A stretch of 64,000 nt of DNA from contig CAWJNK010000013.1 in the NCBI GenBank assembly GCA_963844205.1, positions 248,001 through 312,000 of the forward strand, written 5' to 3'. A program made the translations under genes and the position numbers. Position 1 is the stretch's first letter, and each line of letters starts with the position of its first letter. Shown one piece after another: positions 57,561-64,000 of this stretch. The notes under the pieces are model-generated. The model did not search any database. It was not told where the DNA came from and worked only from the letters and a program-made list of their open reading frames with translations. The DNA is from DASSUW01 sp963844205 (GTDB lineage Bacteria; Actinomycetota; Thermoleophilia; Solirubrobacterales; Solirubrobacteraceae).

Positions 57561-59272
57561 GCCCGCGCCTCCGGAGTGGCCACGACGCCGCCCGGCGAGG
57601 GCTCGTCCGCGCCGCCCGACGAGGGCTCGTCCGCGCCGCCCGACGAGGGCTCGTCCGCGCCGCCCGACGAGGGCTCGTCCGCGCCGCCCGGCGAGGGCTT
57701 GTGCGCCGCTGCCGCCCGGATCAGCGCGGCGCCCTCCTCGGGCAGCAGGGCGCCGCCGCCCAGCACGCGGGCGGTCTGGGTCGCGAAGTACCAGCCGCCG
57801 CCGAGCACCTCGGCGGTCGGGGCGTCTGCGACCGGCCGGCCGTCGCCGAGCAGGATCGTCCGGTCCGCCCACTGCGCGGCGAACTCGGCGTCGTGGGTCG
57901 CGACCAGCACCGCGACGCCGCCGGCCGCGAGCTCGCGCAGCCGCGCGGCGAGTCGCGCTCCGTGGCCGCGGTCCATGCCGCGGGTGGGCTCGTCGAGGCA
58001 CACCGCGACGGGCGGCTCGCCGGTGGTGAGCACGAGCTCCAGCGCGAGCCGCTGGCGCTCGCCGCCGGAGACGTCGCGGGGATGGCGGTCGGCCAGCGGG
58101 CCGGCGCCCGAGACGTCGTCGCCGATCCGGTCGTGCAGGAAGTAGTCGCCCGGGTTCTGCAGCAGCAGCGCGACCCGGCCGGCGCGCGTGACCTTCCCGC
58201 GCGTCGGCTCGATCAGCCCGGCGAGCAGCCGCAGCAGCGTCGACTTGCCCGCCCCGTTGCGCCCCATCAGCGCCACGGTCTCGCCGGGTGCGAGCGCGAG
58301 GTCCACCCCGCGCAGGATCGCCGGCCCGTCCTTGACTTCGAACCACGCGCGCCGCAGCGCCACGACCGCGTGGCGCGTAGCCACTCGGGGGTCTGACCCC
58401 CTATGCGTCGCGGGCGAGTTGCGATCGACGGCCTGGAGCGGCGCGTGACGCGTCGCCGCTCGGGGGTCTGACCCCAACGCTCGGCGGGCGGCCTTGACCG
58501 TCGCCGGCCGCTCCGGGAGGCCGGCAAGCGCGCACAGCCGCGTCACCGGCGGCTGGAGCCCGGGCGGGGCCCAGGCGGCGAACTCGTCGGGCGTGCCGTC
58601 GAACGCGACGGTGCCCCCCTCGAGCGCCACGACGCGGTCGGCCGCGGGCAGGCAGCGCTCCAGGCGGTGCTCGGCGAGCAGCACCGCGGTCCCCCACTCC
58701 TCGTTGACCCGCCGGAGGACGCCGAGCAGCTCGTCGCCCGCCACGGGGTCGAGCTGCGAGGTCGGCTCGTCGAGCAGCAGGAGCCGCGGCCGCCCGGCCA
58801 GCGCGGCGCCGAGCGCCACGCGCTGGAGCTCCCCGCCGGATAGCTCGCGCGTCGACCGGTCGAGCAGCGCCGCGATGCCGAGCGCGAGCGCGGCCTCCTC
58901 CACCCCGCGCGCGACCGCGGCGCCGCTCCAGCCCCGGTTCTCGAGCGGGAACGCGAGCTCCGATCGCACGCTCCCCATCACGACCTGCGTCTCCGGATCC
59001 TGGAACAGCGTCCCCGCCACCACCGCCAGCTCGGCCGGTCCGTGCGACCGCGTGTCGAGCCCGCCGCACACCAGCCGCCCGCCGAACGACCCGCCGTGGA
59101 AGTGCGGAACCAGGCCGGAGGCGGCGCGCAGGAGCGTCGACTTCCCCGAGCCGGAGCCGCCCGCCAGCACCACGAACTCCCCGGGCTCGACCCGCAGCGT
59201 CACCGACCGCAGCGCCGGCGTTCCCGCGTCGGGATACGTGTACGCCACGCCGTCGAGTGCGAGCGTGCTCAC
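57557..59272 (-). CDS. ECF transporter ATPase, two ABC domains in one chain
   Basis: The 571-residue protein holds two ABC ATPases. First: VVLAGGSGSGKSTLLRAASG, Q-loop FQDPETQVVMG, LSGGELQRVAL, LLLLDEPTSQLDP, H-loop LLAEHRLERCL. Second: VALMGRNGAGKSTLLRLLAG, VSGGERQRLALE, VCLDEPTRGMDR, VATHDAEF. Both sites look active. The interdomain linker has a duplicated GSDPR[A/V]ATRHA phrase encoded by a repeated palindrome. The C-terminus ends with five tandem GGADEPSS-type units. It powers the cobalamin ECF transporter with the T and S subunits. GTG start overlaps the ecfT stop. Confidence 0.9.
   Translation of the reverse strand: MSTLALDGVAYTYPDAGTPALRSVTLRVEPGEFVVLAGGSGSGKSTLLRAASGLVPHFHGGSFGGRLVCGGLDTRSHGPAELAVVAGTLFQDPETQVVMGSVRSELAFPLENRGWSGAAVARGVEEAALALGIAALLDRSTRELSGGELQRVALGAALAGRPRLLLLDEPTSQLDPVAGDELLGVLRRVNEEWGTAVLLAEHRLERCLPAADRVVALEGGTVAFDGTPDEFAAWAPPGLQPPVTRLCALAGLPERPATVKAARRALGSDPRAATRHAPLQAVDRNSPATHRGSDPRVATRHAVVALRRAWFEVKDGPAILRGVDLALAPGETVALMGRNGAGKSTLLRLLAGLIEPTRGKVTRAGRVALLLQNPGDYFLHDRIGDDVSGAGPLADRHPRDVSGGERQRLALELVLTTGEPPVAVCLDEPTRGMDRGHGARLAARLRELAAGGVAVLVATHDAEFAAQWADRTILLGDGRPVADAPTAEVLGGGWYFATQTARVLGGGALLPEEGAALIRAAAAHKPSPGGADEPSSGGADEPSSGGADEPSSGGADEPSPGGVVATPEARA
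57587..57702 (-). repeat. 24-bp tandem repeat encoding the ATPase C-terminal tail
   Basis: About five 24-bp units encode PSSGGADE (8 residues each) at the 3' end of the ATPase gene. The inner units are nearly identical and the flanking ones have PSPGG. The frame is kept. Such an acidic Gly/Ser tail is probably disordered. Confidence 0.85.
58387..58475 (-). repeat. Duplicated GGGGTCTGACCCC palindrome in the ATPase linker
   Basis: GGGGGTCTGACCCCC (58387-58401) and GGGGTCTGACCCC (58463-58475) lie 75 bases apart, each followed on the coding strand by a similar ACGCG[T/C]CACGCG stretch. They encode the repeated GSDPR.ATRHA phrase between the two ABC domains. The same palindrome is at 28847-28861. 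Confidence 0.75.
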
Positions 59273-60135
59273 TCGATCCCCCGGCGGTCGAGGAACGGCG
59301 CCAGCGCGCACCCGGCGAGCGCGACCACGAGCGCGAGCAGCGCACCGTCGACGGGCGCCAGCGTGCGCGGATACGCCTCGAAGCCCTCCCAGCCGCCGAC
59401 ACCCGCGGCCACCGCCAGCACCGCGAGCGCGAGCGCTGACGCGGCGAACGCGATGTCGTGGCGCGAGACCGGGCGCCGGGTCGGCCGGACGCGGCCGCCG
59501 CCGAAGCCGCGGACCTCGAGCGTCGCCGCAACGTCGGTCGCGCGATCGAGTGCGCCGGCGGTGACCGCGCGCAGGACGCCGAGCCGCGCGCCCCGCGTCG
59601 GCGGGCCGCCGGTGAGCGCGCGCTGGGCGTCGGCCAGCCGGCGGCCGTCGCGCGCGAGGACGGGGATGAGGTGCGTCGCGAGCGCGGCGGTGACGCCCGT
59701 GCGCAGCGACCCGCGGCGGAGCGCCCGCAGCAGCTCGTCGGGATCGACGGTCGCGGCCAGCAGCGCCGTGCACGCGATGACGGCCATCGCCCGCAGCCCG
59801 AGCATCGCGCCGTAGGCGATCGCCTCCGCAGTGATGTCGAGCCGCCCGAGCCCCGGCACGGTCCCGCCGCGGAACACGACGGTCACGCCGTCGCGGACGA
59901 CCACCGCGTTCACCGCGGTGATGACGACTGCGAACGGCACCGCCCACAACGCGGCGCGCGCGACGGGCCGGCCGACCTGCGCGGCAACCGCGGCGGCGAG
60001 CGTGATCGCCAGCAGGGCGACCAGCAGCAGCGGATGCTCGAACGACAGCGCCACGCCCCCGAGGACGAGGCACCACAGCGCGGCGACGCCCGCGCGGGCG
60101 GCGTGCAGCGGGGTCGCGCGGCGACGGTGCGTCAT
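59269..60135 (-). CDS. ecfT: ECF transporter transmembrane T component
   Basis: This 288-residue protein has several N-terminal helices (ALWCLVLGGVALSFEHPLLLVALLAITLAAAVAA, here two helices), then the EcfT cytoplasmic region with GLRAMAVIACTALLAATVDPDELLRALRR, and DVAATLEVRGFGGGRVRPTRR, which contains the coupling-helix arginine-glycine motif. T subunits bridge the ATPases to S components. Its ATG is the third of three tandem ATG-containing 38-bp units. It overlaps the ATPase start by GTGA. Confidence 0.85.
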   Translation of the reverse strand: MTHRRRATPLHAARAGVAALWCLVLGGVALSFEHPLLLVALLAITLAAAVAAQVGRPVARAALWAVPFAVVITAVNAVVVRDGVTVVFRGGTVPGLGRLDITAEAIAYGAMLGLRAMAVIACTALLAATVDPDELLRALRRGSLRTGVTAALATHLIPVLARDGRRLADAQRALTGGPPTRGARLGVLRAVTAGALDRATDVAATLEVRGFGGGRVRPTRRPVSRHDIAFAASALALAVLAVAAGVGGWEGFEAYPRTLAPVDGALLALVVALAGCALAPFLDRRGIE

Positions 60136-60211
60136 GCAGTGGCCCTCGGGATCGCGCGGCGACGGTGCGTCATGCAGTGGCCCTCGGAGTCGCGCGGCGG
60201 CGGTGCGTCAT
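60132..60211 (-). repeat. 38-bp tandem repeat with two coupled mini-ORFs before ecfT
   Basis: The 38-bp unit carries ATGACGCACCG and is present three times (ATG at 60211, 60173 and 60135). The first mini-ORF (60170-60211, MTHRRRATPRATA) starts on the stop of the DUF4430 gene and ends TGA overlapping the next ATG. The second (60132-60173, MTHRRRAIPRATA) ends overlapping the ecfT ATG. Every junction is ATGA. Confidence 0.8.
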
Positions 60212-61143
60212 GGCGTGGTCGCCGTCGGGTCGTCGCTTACCGGCACCGGGAAGTCGTTGCCGCCCTCGACCGCCAGCGCGAAGTGCTGCTCCAGCCGCTC
60301 CGCGGTCAGGGCCGCCGCGGCCGCGGCCAGGCCGACCTCGTCCGTGCCGGTGACGATCCACGTCGGCGCCTGGCCCTCGACGCTCGTGGCCGCGATCAGC
60401 CCGGCGCCCTCGCGCAGCGTCCGCACCGTCTCGCCGGCCGCGTCGAGCAGCGCGATCTCGTCGCCGGTGCTGCTCGGCTGCGCGAAGACGCCGGTGGCCT
60501 TGGGCCCGCGCTCGAGCCGGCGCGTGACGCTGTCGCCCCGCACGTCCGCCCAGCGGCCGACGAGCACGCGCAGGACCTCCTCGCCCGGCGACTGCTGGAT
60601 CACCGACCGGGAGACCGCCTTCACGCCGGTCTTCCCCAACCGCGCCTCGACTTCGTCGCACGCCCGCTCGGCGTCGCCGACGCAGACGAGCTTGACCGGG
60701 AACCGCTTGCCTTCCAGCCCGGTGAGGAACGGCTCCGGGAAGGAGCCGACCACGGCCGGGACGCGCTGGGCCGCCTCCCACTGATGGTGGTCCCACCACA
60801 CGCGCTCGCCGGCGGTCACCCGGCGCTCGGCCGCGCCGATCGGTGCCTCGATGCCGTTCACGTAGTAGAACCAGTCCGCCTGCCGGCCGTCCTCCCGGCC
60901 GCCCGCGATGCCGTCGACCTCCTGCACGAACCCACCGCCGTAGCGCGTCTCGACGTCGTAGTTCTGCTGCAGGAGCCGCATCACGGTGTCGCCCTCGTTG
61001 GCGGTCTCCTCGTCGATGCCCTCGTGCAGCCGCTCGGCGCCGAAGTCGCGCGTCACGGTGAGCGTGACGTCGCCGCGCGTGGCGCCCTCGCCGAACCCGC
61101 AGCCGGCGACGAGCGCGCAGAGCAGGAGGGCGGCCCACCTCAT
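60208..61143 (-). CDS. DUF4430-domain lipoprotein (putative cobalamin-binding)
   Basis: The 311-residue protein has a lipobox LLLCALVAGCGFGEG with the cysteine near residue 15. A DUF4430-like domain spans residues 25-130: DVTLTVTRDFGAERL, TVMRLLQQNYDVETRYGGGFVQEVDGI, DWFYYVNGIEAPIGAAERRVTAGERVWWDHHQW in separate blocks. DUF4430 is the fold of the C-terminal domain of transcobalamin/intrinsic factor. The C-terminal half has Rossmann-like patterns of uncertain function. It likely docks with the S-component toroid outside the membrane. Start overlaps the upstream stop. Confidence 0.78.
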   Translation of the reverse strand: MRWAALLLCALVAGCGFGEGATRGDVTLTVTRDFGAERLHEGIDEETANEGDTVMRLLQQNYDVETRYGGGFVQEVDGIAGGREDGRQADWFYYVNGIEAPIGAAERRVTAGERVWWDHHQWEAAQRVPAVVGSFPEPFLTGLEGKRFPVKLVCVGDAERACDEVEARLGKTGVKAVSRSVIQQSPGEEVLRVLVGRWADVRGDSVTRRLERGPKATGVFAQPSSTGDEIALLDAAGETVRTLREGAGLIAATSVEGQAPTWIVTGTDEVGLAAAAAALTAERLEQHFALAVEGGNDFPVPVSDDPTATTP

Positions 61144-61832
61144 CCCACTAGCACCTTGGTCGGGAAGGCGCGGACGAGGCCGGCCTTCGAGGCCTCCAGC
61201 GAGCCGCCCTCGGCCACCACCAGGACCGCGACCCCGTCGGCGCCGCTCACTGCCATGGCCGAGCCCAGGCGCACGGTCGCGCCCTCGACGGGAACGCCCT
61301 TGCCCAGGTCGTCGTAGCCGCGCACGGTGACGCGCAGCGTCTCACCCGGCAGCGCGGCGGTCCGGTCCGGGATCGCTTCGAGCGTGCGCTGGCAGCCGCC
61401 GCTGGAGTCCTGCTCGCACCAGAACCACGTGACGCGGTCGCCGCCGCGCAGGCGCCGGCCGCTGACGTCGGCTGCGCCGAGGCTCGGCGTGCGCCGGCCG
61501 ATCTTGTAGACCCAGCCGCCGCGACCCCGCTCCCGCTCGCCCGCGACCGTCGTTACGTAGAGCCCGACCGCGTCGCGCGGCCGCTTCCCGCAGCGCCCGT
61601 AGTCGCGGATGCGGAGCTTCAGCCGCGTGGACGCGAGCACCGACAGCGGCGTCTTCGCGCCCACCCGGCACTTGCGCCCGCCGACCTTGACGCTCCGCTC
61701 CTTGAGCCGCACCACCGCCGGCTCGCGCAGGACGCGCTGCTTGCCGACGACCATGAGGTCGACCTGCGCCGCCACGGCCGGGGCGGGCGCGGCGAGCGCG
61801 AGGACAGCGGCGACGAGGAGCAGCCGCCTCAT
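61140..61832 (-). CDS. Secreted DUF4430-like protein
   Basis: The 230-residue protein has a signal peptide (MRRLLLVAAVLALAAPAPAVA). VDLMVVGKQRVLREPAVVRL begins the domain, and GGWVYKIGRRTPSLGAADVSGRRLRGGDRVTWFWCEQD (quoted: GGWVYKIGRRTPSLGAADVS, then RVTWFWCEQD) is the typical DUF4430 core. Cysteine pairs (RKCRVG, YGRCGKR; WCEQDSSGGCQ) suggest disulfides. A C-terminal Ig-like part (LRVTVRGYDDLGKGVPVEGA) follows. ATG overlaps the preceding stop. Confidence 0.75.
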   Translation of the reverse strand: MRRLLLVAAVLALAAPAPAVAAQVDLMVVGKQRVLREPAVVRLKERSVKVGGRKCRVGAKTPLSVLASTRLKLRIRDYGRCGKRPRDAVGLYVTTVAGERERGRGGWVYKIGRRTPSLGAADVSGRRLRGGDRVTWFWCEQDSSGGCQRTLEAIPDRTAALPGETLRVTVRGYDDLGKGVPVEGATVRLGSAMAVSGADGVAVLVVAEGGSLEASKAGLVRAFPTKVLVG

Positions 61833-62941
61833 CGGACCCGGAACCTCACCCGGGTCTCGGCGCCGCGGTTGAACGCCCTGTCGACGGCGTAGGCGTCGAG
61901 CGTGTAGCGCCCACGCGGGAGCCGCGCCGGGAGCAGGTAGCTCCAGTCGGTGCTCTCGCCGACCTTGAACGCGTACTGCTTGCCGCACGTCCGCTCGAGG
62001 AGCCGCTCCTTGCTGCCGGAGAAGTACCAGCAGGTGCCGCGATGGCGCCGCGTGAGGCGGATCTTGACCGCCCATAGGCCCGACGGGTCGGCGGACGCGG
62101 TGCCGCGCAGCTCACGCGGCGCGCGCCGCCGACTGAACCGCTGGCCGTCGCGGATGCCCAGGATCGTGCTGGTCGGCGCCGTCGTATCGCGGGACGGCAG
62201 GACGGAGGTGCCGCATGCCCCGTCGGCGCCGTCGCTCACGCACACCCGCATGCGGTTCGACCGCACCATCCCGGCCTTCTCCGCCTTGAGGTCGTGGACG
62301 CCGCGCGTCGTGAACGGGCCGATCGTGGCGGTGCCGTCGCCGGCCGTGAGGGCGCCGCCGATCGTGGCGCCTCCGACTCCGGCGCCGGTGGCCGCGTCGG
62401 TGACGCGGACGGCCACGGTCTGACCGGGCGCGGCGCTCGCGGGTCCCGTCAGTTTCAGCACGGCGTCGCCGAACCTGGCCACGGCGAACAGCACGTCATC
62501 GCCCGGCTGCACATCGTCCGCGCAGGCCCCGAGATCGGCGCCCTTGCCGTTCTCGTATTCCACGAGGTACCGGTCGGTCGCCGCGTCGTAGGCGACGTCC
62601 TCGCCCGCAACGCTCGTGAACGTGGCGCCGAACTGGGCGTGCCACGTGCCGCCGATGGCGAACGGCGCCGTCTCGGCCGCCTGAGCGATCACTGCTCCCC
62701 GCGTCGGGACCGGCGTCGCGTTGGATCCGCCGCTCGCCGTCGTGCCGTCGCAGGTGTGGCTGGTCGCCTCGTCGGTGAACCGGAACGGCCGGACGTCGGT
62801 CGTCACAGGCCCTTCGAAGACCGTGCGCGTGGCGGTCTCGATGCGCAGGTTGACGGTGACCGGGTCCGCCGCGGCGGGCGCGGCGAGCGCGGCGGCGACG
62901 AGGAGACCGGCGACGACGCCGGCGGGAGATCGGTGCTTCAT
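61829..62941 (-). CDS. Secreted DUF4430-like protein, first gene of the cobalamin operon
   Basis: The 370-residue protein has a signal peptide, then an early domain (VTVNLRIETATRTVFEGPVTT, RYLVEYENGKGADLGACADD, VQPGDDVLFAVARFG) like the transcobalamin C-terminal fold. Ig-like parts follow (TGPASAAPGQTVAVRVTDAA; STILGIRDGQRFSRRRAPREL), with GTCWYFSGSKERLLERTC at the end. The ATG at 62941 is favoured: it is 12 bases after AGGGG and directly follows a riboswitch; a GTG at 62953 is an alternative. It may bind a corrinoid or a surface partner. Confidence 0.72.
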   Translation of the reverse strand: MKHRSPAGVVAGLLVAAALAAPAAADPVTVNLRIETATRTVFEGPVTTDVRPFRFTDEATSHTCDGTTASGGSNATPVPTRGAVIAQAAETAPFAIGGTWHAQFGATFTSVAGEDVAYDAATDRYLVEYENGKGADLGACADDVQPGDDVLFAVARFGDAVLKLTGPASAAPGQTVAVRVTDAATGAGVGGATIGGALTAGDGTATIGPFTTRGVHDLKAEKAGMVRSNRMRVCVSDGADGACGTSVLPSRDTTAPTSTILGIRDGQRFSRRRAPRELRGTASADPSGLWAVKIRLTRRHRGTCWYFSGSKERLLERTCGKQYAFKVGESTDWSYLLPARLPRGRYTLDAYAVDRAFNRGAETRVRFRVR

Positions 62942-62942
62942 C

Positions 62943-62954
62943 GGTGGAGCCACC
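62943..62954 (-). promoter_or_regulatory. Start-site hairpin of the riboswitch expression platform
   Basis: GGTGG-CT-CCACC is a perfect 12-bp palindrome immediately before the ATG at 62941, next to the AGGGG ribosome site. It could hide the start when the aptamer holds cobalamin. Confidence 0.45.
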
Positions 62955-62980
62955 CCTTTCCGCGAGGGCTGATCGGCTTG

Positions 62981-63143
62981 GGTCGGAGGGAGGTCTCCTG
63001 GCTTCCGGGCCCGACCCTCCGTCGCCTTCCCGGCTCGCGCTGCGATGCCAGTGGCCGCGGCTCCAACGCCGCAAACGATGGGCTTCCCCGGTGACAGTGG
63101 CGGGTCCGCGCCGGATTCTCACCGGCTTCCCTGTCCACCGACC
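62981..63143 (-). promoter_or_regulatory. Cobalamin (AdoCbl-type) riboswitch
   Basis: Read on the minus strand, P1 pairs GGTCGG (63138-63143) with CCGACC (62981-62986). Inside are the conserved AGGGAAGCCGGTGAGAATCC segment, GCCACTG motifs, and near the 3' end the B12 box GAAGCCAGGAGACCT (near 62991-63005). It ends 40 bases before the ATG of the first operon gene. It should lower expression when adenosylcobalamin is plentiful, consistent with an uptake operon. Confidence 0.93.
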
Positions 63144-63157
63144 TTGGACGGCTGCAT

Positions 63158-63187
63158 GCTATACCCCGGACGAGCGGTGACCGTCAA
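63158..63187 (-). promoter_or_regulatory. Promoter of the cobalamin uptake operon
   Basis: Minus strand: TTGACG (63182-63187), 18 bases, TATAGC (63158-63163). The predicted start near 63151 is just upstream of the riboswitch P1. The promoter overlaps the first codons of the divergent adenosyltransferase gene. Confidence 0.5.
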
Positions 63188-63740
63188 CCTGACCCGCATC
63201 TACACGCGTCTCGGCGACGGCGGCGAGACCCACCTCGGCGACATGAGCCGGGTGCCGAAGACGCACGAGCGGATCGAGGCGTACGGCACCGTCGACGAGC
63301 TCAACGCGCAGCTGGGCGTCGCGCTCGCGATGCGGGGCGTGCCGGAGCGGTTCGCGAGCTGGCTGGCGCGGGTGCAGAACGACCTGTTCGACGTCGGCGC
63401 CGACATCTCGGTCCCCCACGGCGGCGACCGCGAGCGGCTGCGGGTGGTCCCGGAGCAGACCGGCTGGCTCGAGCAGGCGTGCGACGAGGTCAACGCCGAG
63501 CTGCCGAACTTGAAGTCGTTCGTGCTGCCGGGCGGGACGGCGGTAGCGGCGCAGCTGCACGTGTGCCGGACCGTGTGCCGGCGGGCCGAGCGGCGCACGA
63601 TCGCGTGCGGCGAGAACGTCAACGCCGAGTGCGTGCGCTACCTCAACCGGCTGTCGGACCTCCTGTTCATCCTCTCGCGCGCCGTCAACGTCGCGGCGGG
63701 CGACGGCGAGCCGTTGTGGGAACCGGGCCGCTACCGGTAA
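63177..63740 (+). CDS. Cob(I)alamin adenosyltransferase, PduO type
   Basis: The 187-residue protein has RIYTRLGDGGETHLGDMSR (ATP-binding N-terminal loop), ERIEAYGTVDELNAQLG, RRAERRTIA and NRLSDLLFILSRAVN, the PduO-type signatures. It converts cob(I)alamin to adenosylcobalamin, the ligand of the adjacent riboswitch. GTG at 63177 gives the family start TVNLTRIYTRLGDGG; an ATG at 63156 is an alternative. It is divergent from the uptake operon, and its own promoter would lie within the riboswitch DNA. Confidence 0.92.
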   Translation: MTVNLTRIYTRLGDGGETHLGDMSRVPKTHERIEAYGTVDELNAQLGVALAMRGVPERFASWLARVQNDLFDVGADISVPHGGDRERLRVVPEQTGWLEQACDEVNAELPNLKSFVLPGGTAVAAQLHVCRTVCRRAERRTIACGENVNAECVRYLNRLSDLLFILSRAVNVAAGDGEPLWEPGRYR

Positions 63741-64000
63741 GCGGTCAGGGGCTGTTCCCGGCCGAGCATCGTGCGCTGCGCGAGCTGCACGCGATGACGC
63801 GCCAGCTCGCCGGGCACTGGTCGAAGCTCGGGCGCCGGCTCGACGGCGACGCCGGCGCGGTGATGGACCGCGGCGCGGGCGCGGCGCGCGAGCTGCTCGA
63901 GGAACTGGACGCCCAGACCGCGCTCCATGACCTCCACGGCTTCCCGACCGCCCAAGGCGTCGGCGCCAACGCGGCCGGCCTGCGCGGCGTCGGCGACCTC
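63716..64000 (+). CDS. Partial gene of unknown function
   Basis: An open frame starts at GTG 63716, inside the last 25 bases of the adenosyltransferase gene in another frame, and runs off the window. It encodes at least 95 residues, including AEHRALRELHAMTRQLAGHW and LEELDAQTALHDLHGFPTAQ. The helical, charged character and codon use look genuine. I recognise no family. Confidence 0.5.
   Translation, partial: MGTGPLPVSGQGLFPAEHRALRELHAMTRQLAGHWSKLGRRLDGDAGAVMDRGAGAARELLEELDAQTALHDLHGFPTAQGVGANAAGLRGVGDL

Noticed and set aside
63731..63969. Minus-strand small frames at the right edge
   Set aside because: They mirror an uninterrupted plus-strand frame with better codon pattern that starts at GTG 63716.

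Overview
The window is a chromosomal stretch of a very GC-rich, high-density bacterial genome, most likely an actinobacterium of the Thermoleophilia (Solirubrobacterales) type. The evidence is the codon bias, the many GTG and TTG starts, the four-base ATGA or GTGA gene overlaps, a MurE with the meso-diaminopimelate motif, DUF3352 and DUF4430 secreted proteins, and a Rho-like protein with an acidic and RG-rich N-terminus. This placement is inference from gene content; no rRNA or marker comparison is possible here. No tRNA, rRNA, CRISPR array, prophage or complete insertion sequence was seen. No gene-free stretch exceeds 300 bases.

Layout. 1-8.7 kb: a flavin reductase end, a FAD amine oxidase, then a minus-strand glycine-cleavage operon (gcvT-gcvH-gcvPA-gcvPB) ending in a stand-alone LigD-type polymerase domain, preceded by a GGDEF/HD-GYP protein. 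8.7-32.6 kb: the division and cell-wall (dcw) genes, all on the minus strand, in four blocks: ftsZ-ftsQ-murC, murG-ftsW-murD, mraY-murE, and ftsI-ftsL-rsmH-mraZ. Between the blocks lie a glycerol/dihydroxyacetone PTS cassette (iclR, dhaM, HPr, EI, dhaL, dhaK, glpF), an ATL/HTH/ClpN/RidA group, and an MFS remnant with GNAT, aidB and tetR. murF, murB and ftsA are absent from the window. 32.7-43.3 kb: a DUF3352 lipoprotein, a partial Tad pilus operon (cpaB-cpaF-tadB-tadC) coupled to a histidine kinase, a response regulator, an HD-GYP protein and several conserved unknowns. 43.5-55.8 kb: a divergent Rho, folP, glpD, a MOSC protein, a large secreted nuclease and the split transhydrogenase pntAA-pntAB-pntB. 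55.8-63.7 kb: a cobalamin-uptake operon under a cobalamin riboswitch, with a divergent PduO-type adenosyltransferase.

How the genes work together. The glycerol cassette is tied together by a shared 19-bp palindrome (GATTCG-N7-CGAATC) in the glpF leader and at the iclR/dhaM divergent start, which is probably the IclR operator. The cobalamin operon combines an ECF transporter (S component, fused double ATPase, T subunit) with secreted modules that resemble the two halves of animal intrinsic factor/transcobalamin: an alpha/alpha toroid fused to the S component, and three separate DUF4430-like proteins. I consider this the most interesting system in the window.

The genome shows many short tandem duplications at gene junctions. 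At three of them (cpaF/tadB, tadB/tadC, DUF4430/ecfT) the duplicated unit forms mini-ORFs whose starts and stops overlap those of the flanking genes, so translational coupling is kept. Dispersed palindromic elements also occur between genes and, in frame, inside gcvPB and the ECF ATPase.
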